From contig JAISEX010000032.1 of NCBI GenBank assembly GCA_031263875.1, forward strand, positions 1-6,481: DNA of 6,481 nt. Reading direction: 5' to 3'. Positions 1 to 6,410 of this stretch are shown piece by piece; the stretch's first letter is position 1, and each line of letters begins with the position of its first letter. The position numbers and the translations under genes are program-made. The notes under the pieces are model-generated. The model did no database searches. It was not told the DNA's origin and saw only the letters and a program-made list of their open reading frames with translations. The DNA is from Eubacteriales Family XIII. Incertae Sedis bacterium. Its GTDB lineage: Bacteria > Bacillota > Clostridia > Peptostreptococcales > Anaerovoracaceae.

Positions 1-59
1 CCCGCGCGCGGGACTGTTCGCTGGATTGCTTCGCTTCGCTCGCAATGACATTGTTTTTT
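1..59. repeat. Small palindromic repeat module at the left edge
   Basis: The window opens with a perfect 12-bp palindrome, CCCGCGCGCGGG (1-12). It is followed by a short stem, ATTGC (25-29) with GCAAT (42-46), whose loop carries the tandem word CTTCG. This kind of module (ATTGC, CTTCG repeats, GCAATGAC) is familiar as a dispersed intergenic element in many bacterial genomes; that is general recollection, not a search result. CTTCG repetition recurs at 134-150, which ties this piece to the composite repeat to its right. No reading frame here looks like a gene. Confidence 0.4.
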
Positions 60-119
60 GCAAATGCCCGCGCGTAAAGCTATCCCGCGATTACGTATAA
101 AAGCATTTTGAGTGCCCCA
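60..119 (+). repeat. Direct repeat, copy 1
   Basis: It aligns with 612-669 after a two-base gap. The last 20 bases of the two copies differ at one position (AAAGCATTTTGAG against AAAGTATTTTGAG, then TGCCCCA in both). The earlier part is more diverged but keeps GCAAATG, GCG, TAAA, CC, CGC and CAAAA/TAAAA landmarks in order. No coding potential is apparent. Confidence 0.6.
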
Positions 120-193
120 CCGGGCTCTTCCGGGGCTTCGCTTCGCTTCGGCCGCTTCGCGGCTGCTACCGCACCCCTTCTATCCCTTGCGCG
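110..193 (+). repeat. Left arm of large inverted repeat
   Basis: Its reverse complement matches 518-589 over nearly the whole length. Shared blocks, read on this strand, are GTGCCCCACCGGGCT, CCGGGGCT, GGCCGCTTCGCGGCTGCT, GCACCCCT and TATCCCTTGCGCG. The main difference is an insertion here of about 9-12 nt of CTTCG-type repeat (about 137-149). The block GGCCGCTTCGCGGC is itself a small hairpin. A transcript spanning both arms would fold into a very long stem. Confidence 0.7.
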
Positions 194-517
194 GGGCATA
201 TGCAACATTCCGTGCCGTCCCCGCAAAATCTCTCATTGCAGTCCTCGCCGCAATTCCCTGTCATCGTCATCACTGCGGACAAGGGCTGAGAGAATAACGG
301 CACATCATCCCTCAGTTCTCCCCACACCATGCCATCGTCCATCATTAGAGCTTACGCTCAGACGGTGACGGCACCGAAAGCATGCTCCGCCAAATCCTTC
401 ATCTCGCCGCTTTTGGCATGCGCGCAATAAACCGCTACGCCGGCATAAGAATGAACGTGCCGCGGACTCCGCCCGCACAGGGGAGCGGGCGCGAGGCGAA
501 GCCGAGTGAGGCCGCGA
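194..517. other. Spacer between the inverted arms; no convincing gene
   Basis: About 320 bp lie between the arms. On the minus strand two stretches look superficially coding. One is a 59-codon frame from ATG at 345 to TAG at 166, with six cysteines at residues 32, 36, 41, 47, 48 and 50. The other is an open frame ending at 358 whose last 30 or so residues read like a protein tail (...GVAVYCAHAKSGEMKDLAEH...). The first runs into the left repeat arm, and neither has a ribosome binding site or a family I recognise, so I do not call either as a gene. A block near 212-236 (minus strand TTTTGCGGGGACGGCACGG) resembles part of the direct repeat and may be a degenerate third copy. Confidence 0.4.
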
Positions 518-589
518 CGCGCAAGGGATAGGAGGGGTGCGAAGCAGCCGCGAAGCGGCCGGAGCCCCGGATAGCCCGGTGGGGCGCTC
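518..589 (-). repeat. Right arm of large inverted repeat
   Basis: This is the inverted counterpart of 110-193, running CGCGCAAGGGATAGGAGGGG through GCAGCCGCGAAGCGGCC to CCCGGTGGGGCGCTC. It is about 12 nt shorter than the left arm because the CTTCG tract is absent. Identity is high enough for the two copies to be recent relatives, yet diverged enough that they are not an assembly duplication. Confidence 0.7.
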
Positions 590-611
590 AAAAAGAGGGA
601 ACTGCTTTTTC

Positions 612-669
612 GCAAATGACTGCGTAAAACCATTCCGCAATCACCCGCAAAAGTATTTTGAGTGCCCCA
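612..669 (+). repeat. Direct repeat, copy 2
   Basis: Second copy of the sequence at 60-119, ending in GAGTGCCCCA. It finishes about 70 bp before the coaC start, so the composite repeat sits directly upstream of the coaC promoter and could influence it. The stretch between (670-727) shows no further structure. Confidence 0.6.
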
Positions 670-727
670 TGCGCCCATATCATGAAAACAAACCGCACAT
701 ACCCGCTCGCCCCTTTGCGCCGCAATA

Positions 728-736
728 TGATAAAAT
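728..736 (+). promoter_or_regulatory. Extended -10 promoter of coaC, probably leaderless
   Basis: The sequence TGATAAAAT is an extended -10 element (TGn plus TAAAAT, five of six matches to TATAAT). No good -35 box lies 16-18 bp upstream, as is usual for extended -10 promoters. Only five bases separate the -10 hexamer from the coaC ATG, so transcription should start at or next to the A of the ATG. No Shine-Dalgarno sequence precedes the start, which agrees with a leaderless mRNA. Confidence 0.5.
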
Positions 737-741
737 AAATC

Positions 742-1269
742 ATGCACATTTTACTGGGGATCACCGGCGGGATCGCCGCCTATAAATCCGCCGACCTCGC
801 GAACGCGCTGACGAAGCGCGGCCACGCGGTCGACGCCGTGATGACGAAGAACGCGGCGGAATTTATCACGCCGCTCACCATCAGCACGCTGACGAAACGG
901 CGCGTCTATACGGACAGCTTCGAGCGCGTCACGGATTTTGACGTGGAACATATCGGGCTCGCGAAGGCCGCCGAGCTGGTGCTTATCGCGCCCGCCACGG
1001 CGAATTTTATCGGCAAGGTCGCGGCCGGCATAGCGGACGACCTGCTGACCACCGTCGTGATGGCGGCGCACAAGAAGCCCGCCGTTATCTGCCCGGCGAT
1101 GAATACCGCAATGTATGAAAATCCGATTGTGCGGGATAATATCGCGAAGCTCGCGAAGCTCGGTTACCGGTTTGTCGAACCGCGCGAAGCGCTGCTCGCC
1201 TGCGGCGACCTCGGCCGGGGCGCGCTCGCCGACATGGAAACCATTCTCGGTTTTATCGAATCTCTGTAA
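742..1269 (+). CDS. coaC: Phosphopantothenoylcysteine decarboxylase, stand-alone CoaC
   Basis: This 175-residue HFCD-family flavoprotein decarboxylates 4'-phosphopantothenoylcysteine to 4'-phosphopantetheine in coenzyme A synthesis, in the cytoplasm, using FMN. The N-terminus MHILLGITGGIAAYK is the family signature and fixes the start. Also visible are the catalytic histidine in VEHIGLAK (H70), the APATAN flavin-site motif (83-88), the substrate-clamp motif PAMNTAMY (118-125; the family usually has PxMNxxMW, so tyrosine replaces tryptophan) and the reducing cysteine in LACGDLGRG (C154). The length fits a single-domain CoaC, not the CoaBC fusion of about 400 residues found in most bacteria. 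The partner ligase is encoded on the opposite strand immediately downstream, with a 17-bp overlap of the 3' ends. No ribosome binding site is seen; see the promoter entry. Confidence 0.95.
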   Translation: MHILLGITGGIAAYKSADLANALTKRGHAVDAVMTKNAAEFITPLTISTLTKRRVYTDSFERVTDFDVEHIGLAKAAELVLIAPATANFIGKVAAGIADDLLTTVVMAAHKKPAVICPAMNTAMYENPIVRDNIAKLAKLGYRFVEPREALLACGDLGRGALADMETILGFIESL

Positions 1270-1993
1270 CCGCGCCGACGATCAGATCGGCGATGGCTTC
1301 CTTCCCCGCGGCGGTTTTATACGTCCCGTTCGCGTCGATCAGATAGCCGGAATGCTTCCCCGCCGACACCGTCCGCATATCGTTCGCAAAGACAAAATCG
1401 CAGCCGTTTTTTTCGAGTAATGCCCGGCCCGCCGCAAGCAGCTCGTTCTGCGGCGCGCCGGCGAGCAGCTTAAAACCAACTATCAGCGATTCGGGCTGCA
1501 GTTCGCGAAACATCGCGATTATCTTCGGGGTCTTTTCGAGTACCACAACCACATTGTCACGGTCGGACCGGATCTTCGCGCCGTCACCGAGGGGCGGAGC
1601 GTTCACGATCAGATCCGCGATTTCATCCGCGCCCGCGCCGCGCGTTTTTATTTCACCGGCAATGCGTTCCGCGAGGATCACGGGATCGGAAACCGCCTTG
1701 GTGCGGTAATCGCTGATCGCCATCGAATGGATAATGACGTCGATCCGCTGCGATCCGCAGATCTTGCGCACCGTCCATTCGAGCGATACGGTGTCGTTCG
1801 CGATAAGGACCTCAGCCGGCACGGACGGCCGGACGGCGCCCTTGCTGCAGATATAGAGTATCGAATTCGACGGGTCGGCTGCCGCGAAACGATCCGCTAT
1901 CAGCGCGCCGAGCATGCCCGTCCCGGTATTCGTTATCGCGCGCACCTCGTCGATTTTCTCCGTCGTGCCGCCCGCGGTGATCAGTATATTCAT
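1253..1993 (-). CDS. coaB: Phosphopantothenate--cysteine ligase, stand-alone CoaB
   Basis: This 246-residue enzyme joins 4'-phosphopantothenate to cysteine at the expense of a nucleotide triphosphate, the step just before CoaC. The N-terminus ITAGGTTEKIDEVRAITN (5-22) followed by GTGMLG (24-29) is the nucleotide-binding signature of the monofunctional type known from streptococci. HSMAISDY (89-96), KIRS (140-143, where the family often has KISS), LEKTPKII (152-159), VGFKLL (172-177) and the ANDM loop (203-206) follow in the expected order. The start is supported by a strong Shine-Dalgarno, GGGAGG, five bases upstream (1999-2004). It is convergent with coaC rather than in one operon with it. 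A -10 box about 100 bp upstream suggests its own promoter, although read-through from the operon upstream is possible because no clear terminator separates them. Confidence 0.94.
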   Translation of the reverse strand: MNILITAGGTTEKIDEVRAITNTGTGMLGALIADRFAAADPSNSILYICSKGAVRPSVPAEVLIANDTVSLEWTVRKICGSQRIDVIIHSMAISDYRTKAVSDPVILAERIAGEIKTRGAGADEIADLIVNAPPLGDGAKIRSDRDNVVVVLEKTPKIIAMFRELQPESLIVGFKLLAGAPQNELLAAGRALLEKNGCDFVFANDMRTVSAGKHSGYLIDANGTYKTAAGKEAIADLIVGAVTEIR

Positions 1994-2264
1994 ACGCGCC
2001 TCCCTGCCGCCTTACGGCTTAAACGAAACGCGAAACGCGCTTCCCGCTCCCTTTGACTTGTCATAAAACAAATGAAATGATGCTTATTTCCATTATATCG
2101 AAATCGCGTATCGCCGATAAACTATTCGCTGCAACCGTTGACCTGGCCGCTTTGTAAGTTTTAACGATTTCATATTTCATCTTAACGTATGTCCCTTTCT
2201 GTTTCGTGACAAATCTCTTGCGCCCGCGAAGGCATTACGCCGCGCTTCGTTCCGGTACCGCATA
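1994..2264. other. Intergenic gap between the M50 gene and coaB
   Basis: Besides the coaB promoter and leader, this more AT-rich 271-bp gap holds a 39-codon minus-strand frame (ATG at 2180, TGA at 2061-2063). Its start lacks a well-spaced ribosome binding site and it contains the TATAAT box, so I do not call it a gene. Just after the protease stop codon, GGC-GTAAT-GCC (about 2231-2241) can form a very short stem but is not followed by a T-run, so it is not a convincing terminator. Confidence 0.4.
1999..2097 (-). promoter_or_regulatory. coaB promoter and 5' leader
   Basis: A perfect TATAAT on the minus strand (2092-2097) is the likely -10 box; the -35 region is poor. Transcription from about 2085 gives a leader of about 90 nt. 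In that leader are a 7-bp stem with one G-T pair, AAGCGCG-TTT-CGCGTTT (2026-2042), a small GCCG/CGGC stem (2006-2018) and the GGGAGG ribosome binding site (1999-2004). The second stem lies almost against the ribosome binding site. I do not recognise a known riboswitch. Confidence 0.4.
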
Positions 2265-3065
2265 TCAGAAAAAGATATTTTCGAGCAGCGTAAAGATCGC
2301 GTTTATTATCGGCGAGATCACGCGCGACGGAACGTTGAGCACGATCAGTAAAATCAGTATGGGAAAACCCATCGAATAGAGCTGGTTATAGATCGGCTTG
2401 TTCCTGAGATTGAACAGTTCGGTCACGATGCCGAAACCGTCGAGCGGCGGCACCGGCAGCAGATTGAATATCATCAGGACGAGATTCATCAGCACGATGT
2501 ACCACAGCACTATACACACGTAATACACAAATGTGCTGCCCGCCGACGGATCGAGATATTTGAGATACGCGACCTGATTGATAAACCCGCCGAGGGATGT
2601 GAAGTTCGTCGCGCCCGTGATCTGCGCGCCCGCGGTGCGGACAAACAGCGAGGCGAGCCCCATAAAAATAAACGCGAAGACGAAATTCGTCGCGATGCCC
2701 GCCACGTCCGTAATCAGATTCGAGCGGCGCGAATTCCGAAACGCGTAGGGGTTCACCTCCACGGGCTTGCCCCAGCCGAAGCCGATCAGCAGCAGCGCGA
2801 CAAAACCGATCGGGTCGATGTGCCGGAGCGGATTCAGCGAAACGCGCTTCTGGTACTTCGGCGTCATATCGCCGAGCTTGTACGCCGCGAGCGCGTGCGC
2901 GTATTCGTGCACCGTAATGCCGATAATAATACCGGGGATAAGCAGCAGCATATCGATCAGCCAACCGAGCGGGTCGCTGAAAAAGTTGTTGTTCATGATC
3001 GACCGGACAGCGAGTATCACTATCAGTACGACCGTAAATAGATTATCTTTAAAAAATCTTCCCAT
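2265..3065 (-). CDS. Site-2 protease family (M50) membrane metalloprotease
   Basis: A 266-residue integral membrane zinc protease of the compact S2P-like group that lacks a PDZ domain. Hydrophobic segments are near residues 9-22, 36-52, 86-97, 118-143, 176-202 and 233-246. The zinc site is HEYAH (53-57) within the second segment, and the third ligand is D209 in NLLPVPPLDG (201-210). The motif GWGKPVEVNP (97-106) is typical of this subgroup. Family members cut substrates inside the membrane, but no substrate can be read here. An ATG 45 bp further upstream (3110) would overlap the preceding gene; the start at 3065 lies four bases after its stop and gives the usual N-terminus MGRFFKDNLF. An AAGGGA about ten bases upstream, inside the end of the ATPase gene, may serve as ribosome binding site. 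It is the last gene of the four-gene unit. Confidence 0.93.
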   Translation of the reverse strand: MGRFFKDNLFTVVLIVILAVRSIMNNNFFSDPLGWLIDMLLLIPGIIIGITVHEYAHALAAYKLGDMTPKYQKRVSLNPLRHIDPIGFVALLLIGFGWGKPVEVNPYAFRNSRRSNLITDVAGIATNFVFAFIFMGLASLFVRTAGAQITGATNFTSLGGFINQVAYLKYLDPSAGSTFVYYVCIVLWYIVLMNLVLMIFNLLPVPPLDGFGIVTELFNLRNKPIYNQLYSMGFPILILLIVLNVPSRVISPIINAIFTLLENIFF

Positions 3066-3069
3066 ATAA

Positions 3070-4380
3070 TTAGTGTCCCTTCTGTTCGAGCGCGTAGCGG
3101 TGCTCCACAAAGCCCCGCGCCGTTCTGCCGGAACGCCCGCCGTGACGTATCTCCCACGTCATCGCGGCGCTGTCAAGCTCATCGCCTGACAGGGCAAGCC
3201 CCGCCTCCGCAGCGAGCCCCCGCACGATCTCAAGATACTCCCGCTTGTCGGGAGCCTCATAGACGATGGTCAGCCCGAAGCGGTCCGCCAGCGATTTTTT
3301 CTCCTGAAGATTGTCGCGCAGATGCACGTCGTCCTGCGTCTCGCGATCCTTCCACACCTCTTTGACGATATTACGCCGGTTGGACGTGACGCACACGATC
3401 CAGTTGGTTTTCGCGGACGTAACGCGCCCCTCTATCGCGGATTTAAACGCCTTATACTCGTTCTCGCCCTCGTCGAACGACAGGTCGTCGATAAAGAGCA
3501 GGTACTTGAGCCCGCGGCCGGATATCAAATCGATAATCTTCGTTATCTCGCCGAGCCGCGCTTTCGGCAGTGAGATCAGTTTCAGCCCCTTGCCGGCGAA
3601 CCTGCTCAGCAGGGCTTTGACGGAAGACGATTTTCCGGTCCCGCTGTCGCCGTATAATAAAACGTTTGACGCGGGAAGCCCCGCCATCAAGAGTTCGGTA
3701 TTTTGGATAAGCCGCGCCTTCTGCCGTTCATATCCGATAATCGAATCCATGGTCACGGACGAATCGTGCCGCACGGGCGAGAGCGAACCGTCCCACGAAA
3801 ACGCCGCCGACGCCTCGAATATCCCCGAGCCGTAGCAGCGGTAATAGTCCGCGAGCGCCGTTACGCTGTCCTGCTCGGTTTCCGCGCTCAGCGCCGCGTG
3901 GATATGCTGCCGCTGCGCTTCCTCGGCCATTCGCAGAGCGCCGATATTTTCCGAACCGGAACGTATGCCCGTCTGCGCTTCTACCGCCCGCGCCAGCGCC
4001 GCAAAATCGAAGCGGTACAGAAACCTCACGACCCTGAGTTCCTCGGCGGCAAGCGCGTCTATGTTCTCGTCGCTTGCGCCCTTCTCCGCCATGCGGCTGA
4101 ATATATTATCCGCGGAGCCGGTTATACCCGCGATATAATGCTGCCATACAGTTGCCGAAATACCGCCCCGCGCGGAGATCCCCTCCCCGACATGAGCCGC
4201 TTCCAGCAGCGACCGCTGCACCTCGTAATAATCCGCCGCGCTCACCGTTTCTTCTGCCACCGGCGAAAACGGCGTGTTACGGTAAACCAACTGCTGAAAC
4301 AGAGCGCACGTCTTTCGGACGAGCGCTTCCTGTTTGAATCCTTCATAGAGTATCAGTTGGTCTAAGCCTTTTTCTTTCAT
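3070..4380 (-). CDS. DUF815-family AAA+ ATP-binding protein
   Basis: A 436-residue cytoplasmic P-loop ATPase. Residues 1-205 are an N-terminal helical region without a motif I recognise. The ATPase core shows Walker A GDSGTGKS (244-251), Walker B LLFIDD (294-299) followed by the family-typical SFDEGENEYKAFKSAIEG (301-318), and a sensor-1-like VTSN (331-334). The C-terminal part includes SLADRFGLTI (363-372) and GGRSGRTARGFVEH (414-427), which may provide sensor-2 or arginine-finger residues. This matches DUF815 (PF05673), widely present in Firmicutes and Proteobacteria but of unproven function. The start codon directly abuts the glyA stop (TGAATG), a sign of translational coupling, and the membrane protease begins four bases after its stop. 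A role with the neighbouring protease, for example in substrate delivery, is only a guess. Confidence 0.92.
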   Translation of the reverse strand: MKEKGLDQLILYEGFKQEALVRKTCALFQQLVYRNTPFSPVAEETVSAADYYEVQRSLLEAAHVGEGISARGGISATVWQHYIAGITGSADNIFSRMAEKGASDENIDALAAEELRVVRFLYRFDFAALARAVEAQTGIRSGSENIGALRMAEEAQRQHIHAALSAETEQDSVTALADYYRCYGSGIFEASAAFSWDGSLSPVRHDSSVTMDSIIGYERQKARLIQNTELLMAGLPASNVLLYGDSGTGKSSSVKALLSRFAGKGLKLISLPKARLGEITKIIDLISGRGLKYLLFIDDLSFDEGENEYKAFKSAIEGRVTSAKTNWIVCVTSNRRNIVKEVWKDRETQDDVHLRDNLQEKKSLADRFGLTIVYEAPDKREYLEIVRGLAAEAGLALSGDELDSAAMTWEIRHGGRSGRTARGFVEHRYALEQKGH

Positions 4381-5640
4381 TCAATACGTATCCACCGGCC
4401 GGTTGTAGAGCGGATGCTTTGTCGTCAGATCCGCGACGATCTCCCGCGCGCGCCGCGTCCATTGCTCGTCACCGCCGTGATTCAGCACCATCTCGATGGC
4501 CTCCGCCGTGCGCGCCGTATCTTCCTCTTTAAAGCCGCGCGTCGTCAGCGCCGGCGTGCCGAGCCGGATCCCGCTCGTAACGGTCGGCCCGTTCGGGTCG
4601 TTCAGCACCGCATTCTTATTCGTCGTGATATTCGCGTCATCGAGCCACCGCTCGGCTTCCTTGCCCGTTATGCCCTTATTTATTAGATTCACGAGCACGA
4701 GATGATTATCCGTGCCGTTCGACACGAGTTTAAAACCATGCTTCATCAGCTCGTCCGCGAGCACCTTCGCGTTCTTCACGATCTGCTGCTGGTAGGTGAT
4801 AAACGAGGGCTCCATGGCTTCCTTGAAACAGATCGCCTTGCCCGCGATAATATGCATCAGCGGCCCGCCCTGCGTTCCGGGAAAGATGCCCTTGTCGATT
4901 TTCGCGCCGAATTCCTCCTTCGCGAATATCACGCCGCCGCGCGGCCCGCGCAGCGTCTTGTGCGTCGTGCTCGTCACCACATGGGCATGCGGAACGGGAT
5001 TCGGATGAACGCCCGCCGCGACCAGCCCCGCGAAATGCGCCATATCGACCATCAAAAGCGCCCCGACCTCGTCAGCTATCTCGCGGAATTTATCCGCTTC
5101 GATCACGCGCGGATACGCGCTCGCGCCCGCAACGATCAGCTTCGGCTTATGCTCCTCGGCAAGCCGGCGGATCGCGTCATAATCGATAAGCTCCGTGGTT
5201 TCATCTATGCCGTACGTGACAAAATTAAAATACTTACCCGAAATATTCGCCTTGCAGCCGTGTGTCAGATGGCCGCCGTTGTTCAGATCCATGCCGAGCA
5301 CGGTATCGCCGGGCTGCAGCAGGGAAAAATACACCGCGATATTCGCGCTGCTGCCGGAATGCGGCTGCACGTTCGCGTACTCCGCGCCGAAAAGTTTCTT
5401 CGCGCGCTCCACCGCGATCGCCTCAACCTCGTCCACATGCTCGCAACCGCCGTAATACCGGCGGCCCGGATAGCCCTCCGCGTACTTGTTCGTCAGCGGG
5501 CTGCCGCACGCCTCCATCACCGCCGGCGTCGTGAAATTTTCCGACGCGATCATTTCGATCTTATGCTCCTGACGCGACATCTCGCGCCGTATCATATCGG
5601 CGACGTCTTTATCCGCCTTATCTATAAAGTTGAAATACAT
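4381..5640 (-). CDS. glyA: Serine hydroxymethyltransferase
   Basis: A 419-residue cytoplasmic PLP enzyme that interconverts serine plus tetrahydrofolate with glycine plus 5,10-methylene-tetrahydrofolate. It is full length and every signature is intact: IASENF (31-36), [14 protein letters not shown] (52-65), the PLP-stacking and ring-nitrogen region VDMAHFAGL (198-206, D199 and H202), the Schiff-base lysine K228 in [16 protein letters not shown] (221-236) and the substrate-carboxylate arginine R359 in [10 protein letters not shown] (355-364). AAAGG, lying in the last codons of the upstream CYTH gene, is a well-placed ribosome binding site, and four bases separate the two genes. It is the only central-metabolism gene in an otherwise poorly characterised operon. 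Its product feeds one-carbon units to purine, thymidylate and pantothenate synthesis. Confidence 0.99.
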   Translation of the reverse strand: MYFNFIDKADKDVADMIRREMSRQEHKIEMIASENFTTPAVMEACGSPLTNKYAEGYPGRRYYGGCEHVDEVEAIAVERAKKLFGAEYANVQPHSGSSANIAVYFSLLQPGDTVLGMDLNNGGHLTHGCKANISGKYFNFVTYGIDETTELIDYDAIRRLAEEHKPKLIVAGASAYPRVIEADKFREIADEVGALLMVDMAHFAGLVAAGVHPNPVPHAHVVTSTTHKTLRGPRGGVIFAKEEFGAKIDKGIFPGTQGGPLMHIIAGKAICFKEAMEPSFITYQQQIVKNAKVLADELMKHGFKLVSNGTDNHLVLVNLINKGITGKEAERWLDDANITTNKNAVLNDPNGPTVTSGIRLGTPALTTRGFKEEDTARTAEAIEMVLNHGGDEQWTRRAREIVADLTTKHPLYNRPVDTY

Positions 5641-5644
5641 TGAG

Positions 5645-6277
5645 TTACCTTTCTAGCAGAGCCAAACCACGTGCGTACTTGCTGCGCGCTTCCGGTTCGA
5701 GGCCGAATTTTCTCACCACGCGCTCGCCTATGTCGAATAAGTCTTCCTTCGTGCCGGAGTAGAGTTCGATTTCGAGCTCGCTAATGGGAGCGTGGGCGTC
5801 GTCCGCGATTATCTCCCCGTCGTCGAGCGAGATTTCCATAATGCTGTCGCCCGTATCGATACGGAATTTCCGGCGCGTAAACACCGTCTCGAATTTATTC
5901 TCAAGACGCTGAGCGCCGACGAGTTCCAGTACCTCGCGCCCCTCCTCGCTCTGCTTGAATATCGTCAGATCCGGCGCAAGAAAACACGCGTCGTTCGCCA
6001 CGGGCACATTTATCTCCTCCCGCATATAGAGGCCCTCCTGATCGATAGCCCTGTCCTTGCACTTGAGCGTGCCGACTACGCGGTCGCCCTCCTTGCGTAT
6101 GCGGAAAGCGACACGGTTCTGCGCGAGAAGCATATCCTCCGTATCGAAGTACGCGGCCTTGATAGAAAGCCGTCCCCGGCTGTCCTTCTCCTCAATGGAT
6201 TCAAACAAGTCGTCGCTCCATATCATATCCATCTGCTCGCGGCTCGCGATTTTATATTTCAGCTCAATCTCTATCAT
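5645..6277 (-). CDS. CYTH-domain protein (triphosphate tunnel enzyme family)
   Basis: A 210-residue cytoplasmic protein of the CYTH / triphosphate tunnel metalloenzyme superfamily, whose members include class IV adenylate cyclase, thiamine triphosphatase and inorganic tri- or polyphosphatases. The diagnostic ExExK is at the very N-terminus (E3, E5, K7 in IEIELK). Further tunnel residues are likely K40, YFDT (43-46), FRIR (58-61), TLK (70-72), REE (86-88), TRRKF (134-138), [10 protein letters not shown] (147-156), ELEIEL (167-172) and SKYARG (199-204). The reading frame stays open upstream past another ATG at 6406, but the fold begins with ExExK and a -10 box ends seven bases before the ATG at 6277, so I choose 6277. 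It heads the operon with glyA four bases downstream. The substrate cannot be deduced; hydrolysis of an inorganic or nucleoside triphosphate is the commonest activity in bacteria. Confidence 0.9.
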   Translation of the reverse strand: MIEIELKYKIASREQMDMIWSDDLFESIEEKDSRGRLSIKAAYFDTEDMLLAQNRVAFRIRKEGDRVVGTLKCKDRAIDQEGLYMREEINVPVANDACFLAPDLTIFKQSEEGREVLELVGAQRLENKFETVFTRRKFRIDTGDSIMEISLDDGEIIADDAHAPISELEIELYSGTKEDLFDIGERVVRKFGLEPEARSKYARGLALLER

Positions 6278-6284
6278 AGAAGAA

Positions 6285-6314
6285 ATTATATCATAACAAA
6301 CAAATCCACCGCAA
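6285..6314 (-). promoter_or_regulatory. Extended -10 promoter of the CYTH-glyA-DUF815-M50 unit
   Basis: On the minus strand TGATATAAT (6285-6293) is a consensus extended -10. TTGCGG 18 bp upstream (6309-6314) is a weak -35. The -10 hexamer ends seven bases before the ATG at 6277, so transcription should begin at or within one or two bases of the start codon. There is no purine-rich ribosome binding site (the sequence before ATG is TTTCTTCT). The transcript therefore looks leaderless, as for coaC. Confidence 0.6.
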
Positions 6315-6356
6315 TTTTCAGCGCGGATTGTAATGGTTTTATTATGGGGAAATATG

Positions 6357-6389
6357 TAATAAAAATACTCCGTTTTGCGGTTTGGAGTA
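6357..6389 (-). terminator. Possible Rho-independent terminator of an upstream minus-strand gene
   Basis: On the minus strand TACTCC (6384-6389) pairs with GGAGTA (6366-6371) around a 12-nt loop, and is followed by TTTTTATTA (6357-6365). The stem has only six pairs and is not GC-rich, so it is a weak candidate. If real, it ends a gene beyond position 6481 and insulates the operon. Confidence 0.35.
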
Positions 6390-6410
6390 GCTGATGCGGG
6401 GCGCATGGAG

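Larger units (their letters stand above)
60..669. repeat. Composite repeat: direct repeats enclosing a large inverted repeat
   Basis: Two copies of a sequence of about 59 bp lie in the same orientation at 60-119 and 612-669. Each begins GCAAATG and ends TTTTGAGTGCCCCA. Inside them are two inverted arms, 110-193 and 518-589, around a spacer of about 320 bp. The end of the left direct repeat (GAGTGCCCCA) is also the start of the left arm, so the modules overlap. No transposase is present. The structure fits a non-autonomous (MITE-like) element, or two insertions of one dispersed repeat in opposite orientation. Which of these is right cannot be decided from a single locus. Confidence 0.55.

Noticed and set aside
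1273..1292. Hairpin CGCCGA / TCGGCG just after the coaC stop codon as a terminator
   Set aside because: The stem is good but no T-run follows, and the bases are constrained as coaB coding sequence.
2053..2090. Plus-strand TTGACT as a -35 box
   Set aside because: The -10 at the right distance is poor and no plus-strand gene follows.
2061..2180. A 39-codon minus-strand frame in the M50-coaB gap
   Set aside because: The start lacks a well-spaced ribosome binding site, the frame includes the likely coaB -10 box, and the product resembles no family I know.
3703..4365. Long plus-strand frame antisense to the DUF815 gene
   Set aside because: Its composition is biased by the codon use of the opposite strand, and no domain or ribosome binding site is present.
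4702..5643. Long plus-strand frame antisense to glyA
   Set aside because: It is a shadow of glyA: an arginine- and histidine-rich translation with no motif, opposite a fully intact enzyme.
6278..6406. N-terminal extension of the CYTH protein from the ATG at 6406
   Set aside because: The CYTH fold begins with ExExK right at the ATG at 6277, and the extension spans the promoter and the T-run of a possible terminator. The frame also stays open to the window edge, so the ATG at 6406 has no special support.
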